16,153 bases of DNA from an uncultured Lachnospiraceae bacterium (GTDB taxonomy: Bacteria > Bacillota > Clostridia > Lachnospirales > Lachnospiraceae), in NCBI GenBank assembly GCA_900549995.1, contig URQQ01000087.1, positions 1 through 16,153 on the forward strand. The letters run 5' to 3'. The first letter of the stretch is position 1. Each line of letters opens with the position of its first letter. Below are positions 7,685-15,317 of the stretch, in pieces. The notes under the pieces are model-generated. The model ran no database searches. It was not told the DNA's origin and worked only from the letters and a program-made list of their open reading frames with translations. The translations under genes were made by a program, and so were the position numbers.

Positions 7685-10600
7685 ATGAAATTATGGGAAA
7701 ACCATCAGATTGACTGTGTAAACAGAATGCCTGCAAGAGCACATTTTCTTACATTTGCGGACAGGCAGAGGGCGATGCTTGGAGATAATAAATACACACA
7801 TGCTTTTAAAAACCTGAACGGGGTATGGAAATTCATGTTCCTGGATGCACCGGAATACAGCCCGGAGAATTTCTATGCGAGTGATTTTTGCACTGAAGGA
7901 ATGGATGATATTACGGTGCCGGGAAACTGGCAGCTGCAGGGGTACGGGAAGATGCACTACTCAGACCTCTGGTATAATTTTCCGATTAATCCGCCGTTCG
8001 TACCGACGGAGAATCCGACAGGAATTTATAAGAGAACCTTTACCGTTGAGAAGAGTTTCGAGGGAAAACAGATTCTCCTGAGATTCTGCGGTGTAGATTC
8101 TGCTTATAACGTATGGGTGAACGGACAGGAAGTCGGATACAGTAAAGGCGCCCGCAATGAAGCGGAGTTTGACATTACAGAGCTTGTACGCATCGGAGAA
8201 GAAAATGATGTGACGGTACGTGTATACCAGTGGTCTGACGGAACATATCTTGAAGACCAGGATATGTGGTGGGAGAGCGGTATATATCGTGATGTTGAGC
8301 TGATTGGAGTGCCGAAAGAAGGGATCAATGACTACACTGTAGTGGCAGATCTGGATGACAATTATGTGAATGGAATTCTGAGCGTGGATGCTGTTCTCAG
8401 AAGCGCAGCCGGGCAGAATGTAAAGTTTGAACTGCTGGATGCAAAAGGAAACTGCGTATTTACACAGGATGCAGAAAGTGATGGAAACCGTGTCTCATTA
8501 AAAGCGAGCATTCCGTCTGTAAATCACTGGACAGCGGAGACTCCATATCTGTATCAGCTTCTGATGACAGTAGAAAAAGACGGAGAGATTGTAGAAGTGA
8601 TTCCGCAGAAGGTCGGGTTCCGCAATATCCGTCTGAATGGGGCAACATTCCTTGTCAACGGTGTCGCAATCAAGTTCAAGGGAATGAACAGACATGACTA
8701 TAATCCGAGAAACGGCCGTGTGGTTGCGAAAGAGGAGATCGAACAGGATATTATCCAGATGAAACAGTTCAACGTGAATGCGATCCGTACATGTCATTAT
8801 CCGGATTCCTACTATTTATATGATCTCTGTGATGAGTACGGTATGTACCTGATCGATGAGACGGACCTTGAATGTCATGGATTTGAGCTGACGAAAGATT
8901 ACAAATGGATCTCAGATGACCCGACATGGGAACTTGCATATGTGACAAGAATGACGCGTATGATCGAGAGAGATAAAAATCATCCTTCTATATTAATGTG
9001 GTCTCTTGGAAATGAATCTGCATTTGGATGCAATTTCCGGACGATGGCAAAGAAAGCCAAAGAGATGGACCCGACAAGGCTTGTGCATTATGAAGGTGAC
9101 TTTGATGCGGAAGTGACAGATGTATATTCCACAATGTACACCTGGATTGAACATCCGACAAGAGAACTGCTCATGAGCACGATCATTGAGAAGTCAGAGA
9201 AACCGCATGTTCATTGTGAATACTGCCATGCAATGGGAAATGGGCCTGGAAACTTAAAAGAATATCAGGATTTGACCTATGCGCATGATAAACTGCAGGG
9301 TGGATTTATCTGGGAGTGGTTTGACCACGGAATTGAATCCTATACAGAGGACGGCGAGAAATACTATCGTTACGGCGGAGATTTCGGCGATGACCCAAGC
9401 AATAAAGATTTCTGTATCGATGGAATGCTGATGCCGGACCGTACACCATCACCGGGACTCTATGAGTATAAGAAGGTAGTGGAGCCGGTGACAACAACGG
9501 CAGTCGATCTTGACAGGGGAATTGTGAACCTTTTAAGCCGTTATGATTTTGCGGACCTTAACTGCTTTAACCTTGTATATAATGTGATGGAAGATGATGT
9601 GATGATCCAGAGCGGAAGTATGGAACTGCCGTCGATTCCGGCGCGGACATCTGCGGATATCACCATCCCATATACATTGGATTTTCCAGTGAAACCAGGA
9701 GCAGAGTATTATGTAAATATTTCTTACCAGCTGAAAGAGGATACAGCTTACGCGAAGGCAGGATATGAACTTGCTACAGCGCAGTTTGAACTTCCGGTTC
9801 ATGCAGATGGAATAGAAGTGGTTCCTGAAGGTGAACTTAAAGTTACGAGAAACCATATGATGTTAAGGGCAGAAGGTGCCAATTTCCATGTAGATTTCGA
9901 TCTTGTAAGAGGAAATATCACAAGTCTTGTGCGTGATGGTATGGAAATCATGAAAAAAGGACCAAGACTGACTTTCTGGAGAGCACCGATCAGCAATGAT
10001 ATGGAAATCATTGACCAGTTAAAGAAAGTATATTTCCTGCATCTTGAACATGAAGTCGTAAATGATGTGTCCTATGAAGAGGACGGACATTTCCTGAAGG
10101 TAAAAGTACAGACCATTAACAGTACGACCAACAGCGCATGGCATTTTAAATCTACTTATTCTTATGTTGTATGCCCGACCGGGGATGTAATGATTGAAGT
10201 AGAGGGCGTACCGTCAGGAAGGACGGAACTTGCACCAGAGATGTTCCCGAGAATCGGCGTCCAGATGCAGTTAGATGAATCCATGGGCAATGTACGATAC
10301 TTTGGCCGTGGGCCGGGAGAGAACTATGCAGATTCCAAAGAAGCCGGATTATTTGGAGTATACCAGAACACGGTGGATGGATTGTTTACCAATTACATCG
10401 TGCCCCAGGCAAACGGCAACCGCATGGACTGCAAATGGGTATCTCTTACGAATGACCGCGGAATGGGACTTGTTGCATCAACGGAGGGAAGCTTTAACTT
10501 CAGCGCTTCTTATTATGAAGACAAAGATCTGGATGATGCAAAGCATACATGTGATCTTGTGAAACGGGATTATGTCGTATTCAGCGTAGATTATAAACAA

Positions 10601-10750
10601 AATGCACTTGGAACTTACTCCTGCGGACAGTGGCAGATGGATAAATACCGCGCAAAATTTGAACCATTTAAACTGTCATTCAGAATCACACCGTTTAACA
10701 ATAAAGAGATTTCAGATAAGAGCCTGGCTCACGAAAGAATTATACTTTAA
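7685..10750 (+). CDS. Glycoside hydrolase family 2 beta-galactosidase, EbgA-like
   Basis: A 1021-aa enzyme of full LacZ/EbgA length. Over its whole length it reads closer to E. coli EbgA than to LacZ (for example WQLQGYGKMHYSD, PFVPTENPTGIYKR, LEDQDMWWESGIYRD). It hydrolyses terminal beta-galactosides such as lactose. The order is an N-terminal sugar-binding domain, an immunoglobulin-like domain, a TIM barrel (about 320-610) and the C-terminal Bgal_small_N domain (about 720-1015). The acid/base Glu444 lies in LGNESAFG and the nucleophile Glu512 in CEYCHAMGN, so the active site is intact. There is no signal peptide, so it is cytoplasmic and needs an imported substrate. The start is ATG 7685, with GGGAGG eight bases upstream; an in-frame ATG at 7658 precedes that site. 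No EbgC-like partner is present. Confidence 0.93.
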   Translation: MKLWENHQIDCVNRMPARAHFLTFADRQRAMLGDNKYTHAFKNLNGVWKFMFLDAPEYSPENFYASDFCTEGMDDITVPGNWQLQGYGKMHYSDLWYNFPINPPFVPTENPTGIYKRTFTVEKSFEGKQILLRFCGVDSAYNVWVNGQEVGYSKGARNEAEFDITELVRIGEENDVTVRVYQWSDGTYLEDQDMWWESGIYRDVELIGVPKEGINDYTVVADLDDNYVNGILSVDAVLRSAAGQNVKFELLDAKGNCVFTQDAESDGNRVSLKASIPSVNHWTAETPYLYQLLMTVEKDGEIVEVIPQKVGFRNIRLNGATFLVNGVAIKFKGMNRHDYNPRNGRVVAKEEIEQDIIQMKQFNVNAIRTCHYPDSYYLYDLCDEYGMYLIDETDLECHGFELTKDYKWISDDPTWELAYVTRMTRMIERDKNHPSILMWSLGNESAFGCNFRTMAKKAKEMDPTRLVHYEGDFDAEVTDVYSTMYTWIEHPTRELLMSTIIEKSEKPHVHCEYCHAMGNGPGNLKEYQDLTYAHDKLQGGFIWEWFDHGIESYTEDGEKYYRYGGDFGDDPSNKDFCIDGMLMPDRTPSPGLYEYKKVVEPVTTTAVDLDRGIVNLLSRYDFADLNCFNLVYNVMEDDVMIQSGSMELPSIPARTSADITIPYTLDFPVKPGAEYYVNISYQLKEDTAYAKAGYELATAQFELPVHADGIEVVPEGELKVTRNHMMLRAEGANFHVDFDLVRGNITSLVRDGMEIMKKGPRLTFWRAPISNDMEIIDQLKKVYFLHLEHEVVNDVSYEEDGHFLKVKVQTINSTTNSAWHFKSTYSYVVCPTGDVMIEVEGVPSGRTELAPEMFPRIGVQMQLDESMGNVRYFGRGPGENYADSKEAGLFGVYQNTVDGLFTNYIVPQANGNRMDCKWVSLTNDRGMGLVASTEGSFNFSASYYEDKDLDDAKHTCDLVKRDYVVFSVDYKQNALGTYSCGQWQMDKYRAKFEPFKLSFRITPFNNKEISDKSLAHERIIL

Positions 10751-10787
10751 AAAAAGACTGCTGCCCCGATGACGGGACAGCAGTTTT
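10751..10787 (+). terminator. Rho-independent terminator of the permease/beta-galactosidase unit
   Basis: Arms CTGCTG and CAGCAG, extended to 10757-10763 with 10778-10784, enclose an inner CCCG/CGGG stem after one mismatch, with a tetraloop atga. An A-run lies at the base and TTTT follows. It starts directly after the beta-galactosidase stop codon. Confidence 0.85.
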
Positions 10788-10809
10788 GGCGTATAATGTT
10801 ATAATACCA

Positions 10810-10864
10810 GGGTCTAAAGATCATGCGTTTCATGCTTGCATGAAAAAGCATGATTTTGAGACCC
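10810..10864. repeat. 55-nt near-perfect palindrome between convergent genes
   Basis: The outer arms (10810-10826 and 10848-10864) pair over 17 bp with one mismatch and one G-U pair. After a one-by-two-base internal loop, an inner perfect 8-bp arm pair, TTTCATGC/GCATGAAA (10828-10835 and 10838-10845), closes around TT. The whole element therefore folds into one long hairpin on either strand. Neither side has a T-run, so it does not look like a standard intrinsic terminator. It lies 24-60 bases after the beta-galactosidase terminator and just past the stop of the TSUP gene. It could be a dispersed REP- or MITE-like palindrome, an RNA-stabilising hairpin or a bidirectional transcription block. 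Confidence 0.75.
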
Positions 10865-10887
10865 GAAAAACATGAGAAAGTAGTCCA

Positions 10888-11652
10888 TCAGTTGGAACCG
10901 CTGATAATTTTGATGATCAGCAGAACGAGCACGATGAGGATACTCGGCTTTACAATTTTGCTTCCGTTTTTCATCACAAGTCCTGCGCCGATATAACCGC
11001 CGGCCATGTTGCACAGTGCTGCGGCGATTCCGACAGGAATCAGTACCTGGCCATTGAAAAGAAAGATGACCAGAGATGTAACATTTGTAGTAAGATTGAT
11101 GATCTTCGCCTGGGCGTTCGAGGTCTTGATTCCAAGTTTGGCGAATACAGTAAAAGCAATGATCAGAAAAGTTCCGGTACCTGGTCCGTAGAAGCCGTCA
11201 TAACAACCGACAATAAACGCTGCCGCGGTTGCTGTGATATAAGTCCGGCGGTTTAATGTGACTGTGTCAGAACCTCTGTCATGAAAGAGATTTTTATTCA
11301 GGACAAGGAAAGCTGCAACGGGAAGGATAATCACGAGAACTGCCAGAAGTGTTTTCTCGTTGACCATCATCGAAAGGTGAGCGCCGATGGAAGATCCTAT
11401 GATTGCGGCAATTACGGCAGGTACAGCCAGTTTGAAATTGACAAGTCCGGCTCTGATAAAACGCCATGTTGCCAGGGCAGTACCGCAGGTTGAAGACATT
11501 TTATTCGTTGCAACCGCTGTGTGGGCGGGAAGTCCTGCCAGAAGGTAAGCAGGGATAGAGATCAGGCCGCCGCCTCCTCCGATTGCATCAATCAGTCCGG
11601 CCAGAAAAAGAAGCGGACATACAATAAGAAATGTAACGAATGTTATTTCCAT
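10888..11652 (-). CDS. TauE/SafE (TSUP) family membrane transporter
   Basis: A 254-aa membrane protein with the two-fold internal repeat of the TSUP family (Pfam TauE). The first repeat carries GLIDAIGGGGGLISIPAYLL near residues 19-38, and the second carries GCYDGFYGPGTGTFLIIAF near 149-167. The remainder is mostly hydrophobic segments, about eight in all. Family members move sulfite, sulfoacetate, taurine-derived or other small anions out of or into the cell. The substrate here cannot be assigned, since no sulfur-metabolism gene lies nearby. The start is ATG 11652 with TAGGAGGA four bases upstream. It is transcribed alone, divergently from gadB and convergently with the beta-galactosidase unit. 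The 55-nt palindrome lies just after its stop. Confidence 0.88.
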   Translation of the reverse strand: MEITFVTFLIVCPLLFLAGLIDAIGGGGGLISIPAYLLAGLPAHTAVATNKMSSTCGTALATWRFIRAGLVNFKLAVPAVIAAIIGSSIGAHLSMMVNEKTLLAVLVIILPVAAFLVLNKNLFHDRGSDTVTLNRRTYITATAAAFIVGCYDGFYGPGTGTFLIIAFTVFAKLGIKTSNAQAKIINLTTNVTSLVIFLFNGQVLIPVGIAAALCNMAGGYIGAGLVMKNGSKIVKPSILIVLVLLIIKIISGSN

Positions 11653-11693
11653 AAATCCTCCTAAGTAATGATCTTATCTATATACCATTTCCA

Positions 11694-11722
11694 ATTATAG
11701 GGAAGCGGGGGTAAAAAAGCAA
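11694..11722 (-). promoter_or_regulatory. Promoter of the TSUP transporter gene
   Basis: On the minus strand, TTGCTT (complement of 11717-11722) is followed after 17 bp by a perfect TATAAT (complement of 11694-11699). Transcription would begin near 11687 with a leader of about 35 nt. A TTGACA (complement of 11724-11729) lies slightly further upstream but at 24-bp spacing, which is too far. No convincing plus-strand promoter for gadB was found in 11653-11745. Confidence 0.6.
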
Positions 11723-11760
11723 CTGTCAAACGAATCAAATTCAAGAAAGGGGTTGTTCCT

Positions 11761-13173
11761 ATGTTATGTTCAAGAAGTACCAAAGACCGTATGGAGGCGC
11801 AGTGTGTGCCGCCGGTATTTGGGAGCCGGTTAAGTGATGAGCCGCTGCCGAAGTATCAATTGTCAGAAGGGCCGCTGAACTCGGATGCAGTTTACCAGTT
11901 AATCAAAGATGATCTTATGGATGAAGGCAATGCAAGGATGAATCTGGCAACGTTCTGCCAGACCTATATGGAGCCGCAGGCTGTGAGACTGATGTCGGAG
12001 TGTCTGGAGAAGAATGCGATTGATAAATCAGAATATCCGCAGACGGCGGAGCTTGAGAACCGGTGCGTGAATATGCTGGCGGATCTGTGGAATGCGGATG
12101 CCGGGGAGGAGTTTGTCGGCACATCGACTGTGGGGTCTTCAGAGGCATGTATGCTTGGCGGACTTGCAATGAAGTTCCGGTGGCGGGAAAATGCGCAGAG
12201 ACTTGGACTTGATATTACGAAGAGAAAACCCAATCTTGTGATTTCTTCCGGATATCAGGTGTGCTGGGAAAAATTCTGCGTATACTGGGATGTTGAGCTT
12301 CGGACGGTTCCGATGGATGAAGAGCATATGAGCCTTAATATGGAGACAGTTATGGAGTATGTGGATGAATATACAATCGGAATTGTCGGGATTCTCGGTA
12401 TTACTTACACAGGCAAATACGATGACATCGAGACGCTTGACCGGCTTGTGGAGGAGCATAACAGGGAGACGGAGTATAAAGTCTATATCCATGTTGACGG
12501 TGCTTCGGGAGCAATGTTTGCGCCGTTTGTCGATCCCGGGCTTCCATGGGACTTCCGGCTGAAAAATGTGGTATCGATCAACACTTCGGGACATAAGTAT
12601 GGCCTGGTGTATCCGGGAATTGGATGGATTCTGTGGAGGGATAAAAAATGTCTGCCGAAAGAACTGGTCTTTGAAGTAAGTTATCTGGGAGGAGAACTTC
12701 CGACGATGGCAATTAATTTTTCCAGATCTGCAAGCCAGATTATCGGGCAGTATTATAATTTCCTGAGGTATGGATATCAGGGATACAGGGAGATTCATGA
12801 AAAGACGAGAGATGTGGCAATGTACATTGCGGATGAAATAAATAAAACCGGGTTGTTTAAGATCTATAACGACGGCAGCAATATACCGATTGTCTGCTGG
12901 CAGCTCAAAAAAGATGAGAACAGGCAGTGGAATCTGTATGATCTGGCAGACCGGGTAAGGATGAGCGGATGGCAGGTACCCGCATATCCGCTGCCGGATC
13001 ATATGGAGAATCAGGTGATTCAGAGAGTCGTTGTGAGGGCAGATTTAAGTATGCAGCTGGGGATACTTTTTATTGAAGATTTCAAAAGAGCCATAGATGA
13101 ACTGAATCATGCACATATTCTGATTCATGGAAAAGGCGATATAAATAAAGGTGCACAGGGCTTTACCCATTAA
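11761..13173 (+). CDS. gadB: Glutamate decarboxylase (PLP-dependent)
   Basis: A 470-aa cytoplasmic enzyme closely matching E. coli GadA/GadB over its whole length. It converts glutamate to GABA and CO2 and consumes a proton. Family landmarks include ARMNLATFCQTYMEP near the N-terminus, GSSEACMLGG around residues 123-132, the cofactor Asp/Ser region HVDGASGAMFAPF near 244-256, and the PLP lysine Lys279 in SGHKYG. SYLGGELPTMAINFSR follows. The protein ends in AQGFTH. E. coli GadB ends in FKHT, where the penultimate His plugs the active site at neutral pH, so the terminal His here may serve the same role. The start is ATG 11761, eight bases after AAAGGGG. No terminator follows, and the HD-domain gene starts 65 bp downstream, so they are probably co-transcribed. 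No GadC-like antiporter is adjacent; the nearest candidate is the permease at 6194-7657. Confidence 0.94.
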   Translation: MLCSRSTKDRMEAQCVPPVFGSRLSDEPLPKYQLSEGPLNSDAVYQLIKDDLMDEGNARMNLATFCQTYMEPQAVRLMSECLEKNAIDKSEYPQTAELENRCVNMLADLWNADAGEEFVGTSTVGSSEACMLGGLAMKFRWRENAQRLGLDITKRKPNLVISSGYQVCWEKFCVYWDVELRTVPMDEEHMSLNMETVMEYVDEYTIGIVGILGITYTGKYDDIETLDRLVEEHNRETEYKVYIHVDGASGAMFAPFVDPGLPWDFRLKNVVSINTSGHKYGLVYPGIGWILWRDKKCLPKELVFEVSYLGGELPTMAINFSRSASQIIGQYYNFLRYGYQGYREIHEKTRDVAMYIADEINKTGLFKIYNDGSNIPIVCWQLKKDENRQWNLYDLADRVRMSGWQVPAYPLPDHMENQVIQRVVVRADLSMQLGILFIEDFKRAIDELNHAHILIHGKGDINKGAQGFTH

Positions 13174-13238
13174 GGAGTTTGTATTACAATGGGAAAGTAA
13201 GTATTTTGTGAAATCTGCAGATATCAGGAGGAAATAAA

Positions 13239-13802
13239 ATGAACAGAGAACAGGCACACGATATATTGATGAAGTATATGAAAGGGCAGAATTATATTGA
13301 CCATTCTTATGCGGTGGAGGCGATTATGAAAGGACTGGCGAAAAGGCTGGCTCCGGGGCAGGAGGAGTACTGGGGAATCATAGGGCTTCTGCATGACCTG
13401 GATGAGGAGCAGTGCGACTGGCAGCATGATTTGAGCGTACACGGCCCGACGTCTGTTGAGATACTGAAAAAAGAAGGAATCGATGATCAGGTAATGTTTG
13501 ACGCCATCTGTGCACATAATCCAAAGAGCGGCGTGAAAGCAAAGACGACAATACAGTATGCAATTCTGGCAGCTGATCCTATGAGCGGATTCTGCAAGGC
13601 GGTTGCACAGATTTACCCTGATAAGAAGATTGCAAGTGTAAAACATAAGTCAGTGATGAAACGTTTTAACGAGAGCAGATTTGCTTCCGGCGCGAACCGT
13701 GATTATATGGAAGCAATAGAATTTACCGGGATCAGTTTTGATGATTTTATCGACATTGCATTGGAACAGATGCGTGAAATTGCGGATGTGATAGGTTTAT
13801 AA
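13239..13802 (+). CDS. HD-domain hydrolase
   Basis: A 187-aa soluble protein with the metal-binding residues of the HD phosphohydrolase superfamily: His22 in DHSYAVEA, His52-Asp53 in LLHDLD, His68 in VHGPTS, His93 in CAHNPKSG and Asp113 in AADPMSG. HD proteins of this size act on phosphoesters such as nucleotides or tRNA ends, but the substrate is unknown. The spread of His residues would fit a dinuclear metal site. The start is ATG 13239, seven bases after a perfect AGGAGG. It lies between gadB and an AEC carrier. Its TAA is separated from the carrier's ATG by a single base, so these two genes are almost certainly translationally coupled. A link to glutamate decarboxylation is only suggested by position. 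Confidence 0.83.
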   Translation: MNREQAHDILMKYMKGQNYIDHSYAVEAIMKGLAKRLAPGQEEYWGIIGLLHDLDEEQCDWQHDLSVHGPTSVEILKKEGIDDQVMFDAICAHNPKSGVKAKTTIQYAILAADPMSGFCKAVAQIYPDKKIASVKHKSVMKRFNESRFASGANRDYMEAIEFTGISFDDFIDIALEQMREIADVIGL

Positions 13803-13803
13803 A

Positions 13804-14709
13804 ATGGCATTTCAAAATATGGTTCATATGCAGCTGATGATGTTTCTGCTTGTGGCGGTCGGATTTGTGATCCGGAGGAAAGGAATCATACAGACAGAAA
13901 CAAGAAAAGGTATGGTTGATTTCTGTATCTATGTGACGCTGCCGTTTAATATTTTCCATGCATTCCAGATGAAGTGGGATCAGAGTATGCTCATGGCATT
14001 TGTGGAAATCCTGCTTCTGTCTGCCGGGTATAATGTGATATCAGTGCTGATGAGTTTTCTGTTATACAGAAAAGCAGACGAGGAGAAAAGAAAACCGCTC
14101 CGCTATGGGACGATTGTTTCTAACGGCGGATTTCTTGGCAATCCTGTGATTGAAGGAATTTACGGAACCGAGGGTCTATTCTACGGTTCCGTATTTATGT
14201 TCCCGGTGAGAGTTGTGATGTGGACGGTTGGAACGGCCTGTTTCATGAAGGAAAAGCAGGGGAGTGTGGTAAAAAAGGTGCTGACACATCCATGCATTGC
14301 CGCAATTTACCTGGGGCTGATTGTAATGATTACGGGAATTCACCTGCCGGGATTTGTAAACAGTACGGTAGAGGGAATCAGTAACTGCAATACGCCTCTG
14401 AGTATGATGCTCGTAGGGATGATGCTTGCGGAAATGAATCCGCTGGGACTGATTGACGGAACAATGATCTGGTATACAAGCGTACGCCTTTTAATCATCC
14501 CGGGAATCATCTTCGCGCTGACCGCGGTGCTTCCGATCAACCCTCTGCTCCGGGGCGTGACTGTGATTATGGCAGGGATGCCTGCGCCTGTGACGACGGC
14601 TCTTTTGTCTTCTAAATATGGAGGAGACGAAGGATATGCGACAGGGATGATATTTCTGACTACAATTTTATCAATGATTACATTGCCAATATGGTGTCTG
14701 CTTCTATAA
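13804..14709 (+). CDS. AEC-family (auxin efflux carrier-type) transporter
   Basis: A 301-aa membrane protein with about ten hydrophobic segments in two halves and the family landmarks TLPFNIF (45-51), SNGGFLGNP (106-114) and a C-terminal MPAPVTTALLSSKYGG stretch. Bacterial AEC carriers move organic anions such as malate or malonate; in lactic acid bacteria one family member (MleP) works with the malolactic enzyme. Here it follows glutamate decarboxylase and an HD-domain gene, so export or uptake of a carboxylate during acid stress is conceivable but unproven. The ATG follows the HD-domain stop by one base and has only a weak binding site of its own (ataggt), which indicates translational coupling. 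No clear terminator follows; the next 66 bases are AT-rich and lead into the rpsL promoter. Confidence 0.85.
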   Translation: MAFQNMVHMQLMMFLLVAVGFVIRRKGIIQTETRKGMVDFCIYVTLPFNIFHAFQMKWDQSMLMAFVEILLLSAGYNVISVLMSFLLYRKADEEKRKPLRYGTIVSNGGFLGNPVIEGIYGTEGLFYGSVFMFPVRVVMWTVGTACFMKEKQGSVVKKVLTHPCIAAIYLGLIVMITGIHLPGFVNSTVEGISNCNTPLSMMLVGMMLAEMNPLGLIDGTMIWYTSVRLLIIPGIIFALTAVLPINPLLRGVTVIMAGMPAPVTTALLSSKYGGDEGYATGMIFLTTILSMITLPIWCLLL

Positions 14710-14775
14710 AACGGGTATATTTTTACAAAAAATTCTTATTTACAAGATTTTTACCATAGTTCGTGTATAAATCCC

Positions 14776-14804
14776 TTGACTTTTTGAAAAAATCGTAATA
14801 AACT
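14776..14804 (+). promoter_or_regulatory. Promoter of the str operon (rpsL-rpsG-fusA)
   Basis: TTGACT (14776-14781) and TAAACT (14799-14804) are 17 bp apart. The AT-rich tract upstream (about 14716-14757) could act as an UP element, as expected for a highly expressed ribosomal protein operon. Transcription would begin near 14811, giving a leader of about 87 nt before rpsL. Confidence 0.72.
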
Positions 14805-14812
14805 AATCTAGC

Positions 14813-14843
14813 GTGCATAGAAATGTAGTTTATTTTTGTGTGC
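14813..14843 (+). promoter_or_regulatory. Hairpin at the 5' end of the rpsL leader
   Basis: Bases 14813-14824 can pair with 14832-14843 over 12 positions, four of them G-U, leaving a seven-base loop. This would sit at the extreme 5' end of the predicted transcript, where such a hairpin could protect the mRNA or take part in autoregulation. The many G-U pairs keep the call tentative. Confidence 0.35.
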
Positions 14844-14897
14844 CAAAACAAGAATTTTAACAGCAACCAAACAGAAACCATAGGAGGTGAAAGAGAA

Positions 14898-15317
14898 ATG
14901 CCAACATTTAACCAGTTAGTAAGAAAAGGACGTCAGACATCTGTAAAGAAATCAACAGCGCCAGCTCTTCAAAAAGGGTATAACTCTTTGAGAAAACGCT
15001 CAACTGATATTTCTGCACCACAGAAGAGAGGTGTCTGCACAGCAGTAAAGACAGCTACACCTAAGAAACCTAACTCAGCGCTCAGAAAAATCGCCAGAGT
15101 TCGTCTTTCTAACGGAATCGAAGTAACAAGCTATATCCCAGGTGAAGGACATAACCTTCAGGAGCATAGTGTTGTTCTTATCCGTGGTGGTAGGGTAAAA
15201 GACTTACCAGGTACAAGATATCACATCGTCAGAGGAACACTTGATACAGCAGGTGTTGCAAAGAGAAGACAGGCTCGTTCTAAATACGGAGCTAAGAGAC
15301 CAAAAGCTGCTAAATAA
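14898..15317 (+). CDS. rpsL: 30S ribosomal protein S12
   Basis: A 139-aa ribosomal protein of the decoding centre. MPTFNQLVRKGRQ, CPQKRGVC-type GVCTAV, TPKKPNSALRKIARVRL and VLIRGGRVKDLPGTRYH are invariant S12 landmarks. The stretch KGYNSLRKRSTDISAP is the longer loop typical of Gram-positive S12, 13 residues more than in E. coli. Lys56 and Lys101 (E. coli Lys43 and Lys88) are wild type, so no streptomycin-resistance substitution is present at these sites. Asp102 is the usual beta-methylthiolation position. The start is ATG 14898, ten bases after AGGAGG (14882-14887). An in-frame ATG further upstream, at 14838, lies within the leader hairpin and would add 20 residues foreign to the family. 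This is the first gene of the str operon, and its upstream neighbour is the AEC carrier gene rather than rpoC. Confidence 0.98.
   Translation: MPTFNQLVRKGRQTSVKKSTAPALQKGYNSLRKRSTDISAPQKRGVCTAVKTATPKKPNSALRKIARVRLSNGIEVTSYIPGEGHNLQEHSVVLIRGGRVKDLPGTRYHIVRGTLDTAGVAKRRQARSKYGAKRPKAAK

Noticed and set aside
12139..13002. A 287-codon open frame on the minus strand opposite gadB
   Set aside because: It is antisense to a clearly conserved enzyme, has no recognisable family features, and its composition is what the complement of a GC-biased reading frame gives.
13189..13200. A tiny ATG-GGA-AAG-TAA cistron between gadB and the HD-domain gene
   Set aside because: It codes for only three residues, its spacing from the GGAG is poor (11 bases), and nothing suggests a leader-peptide role.
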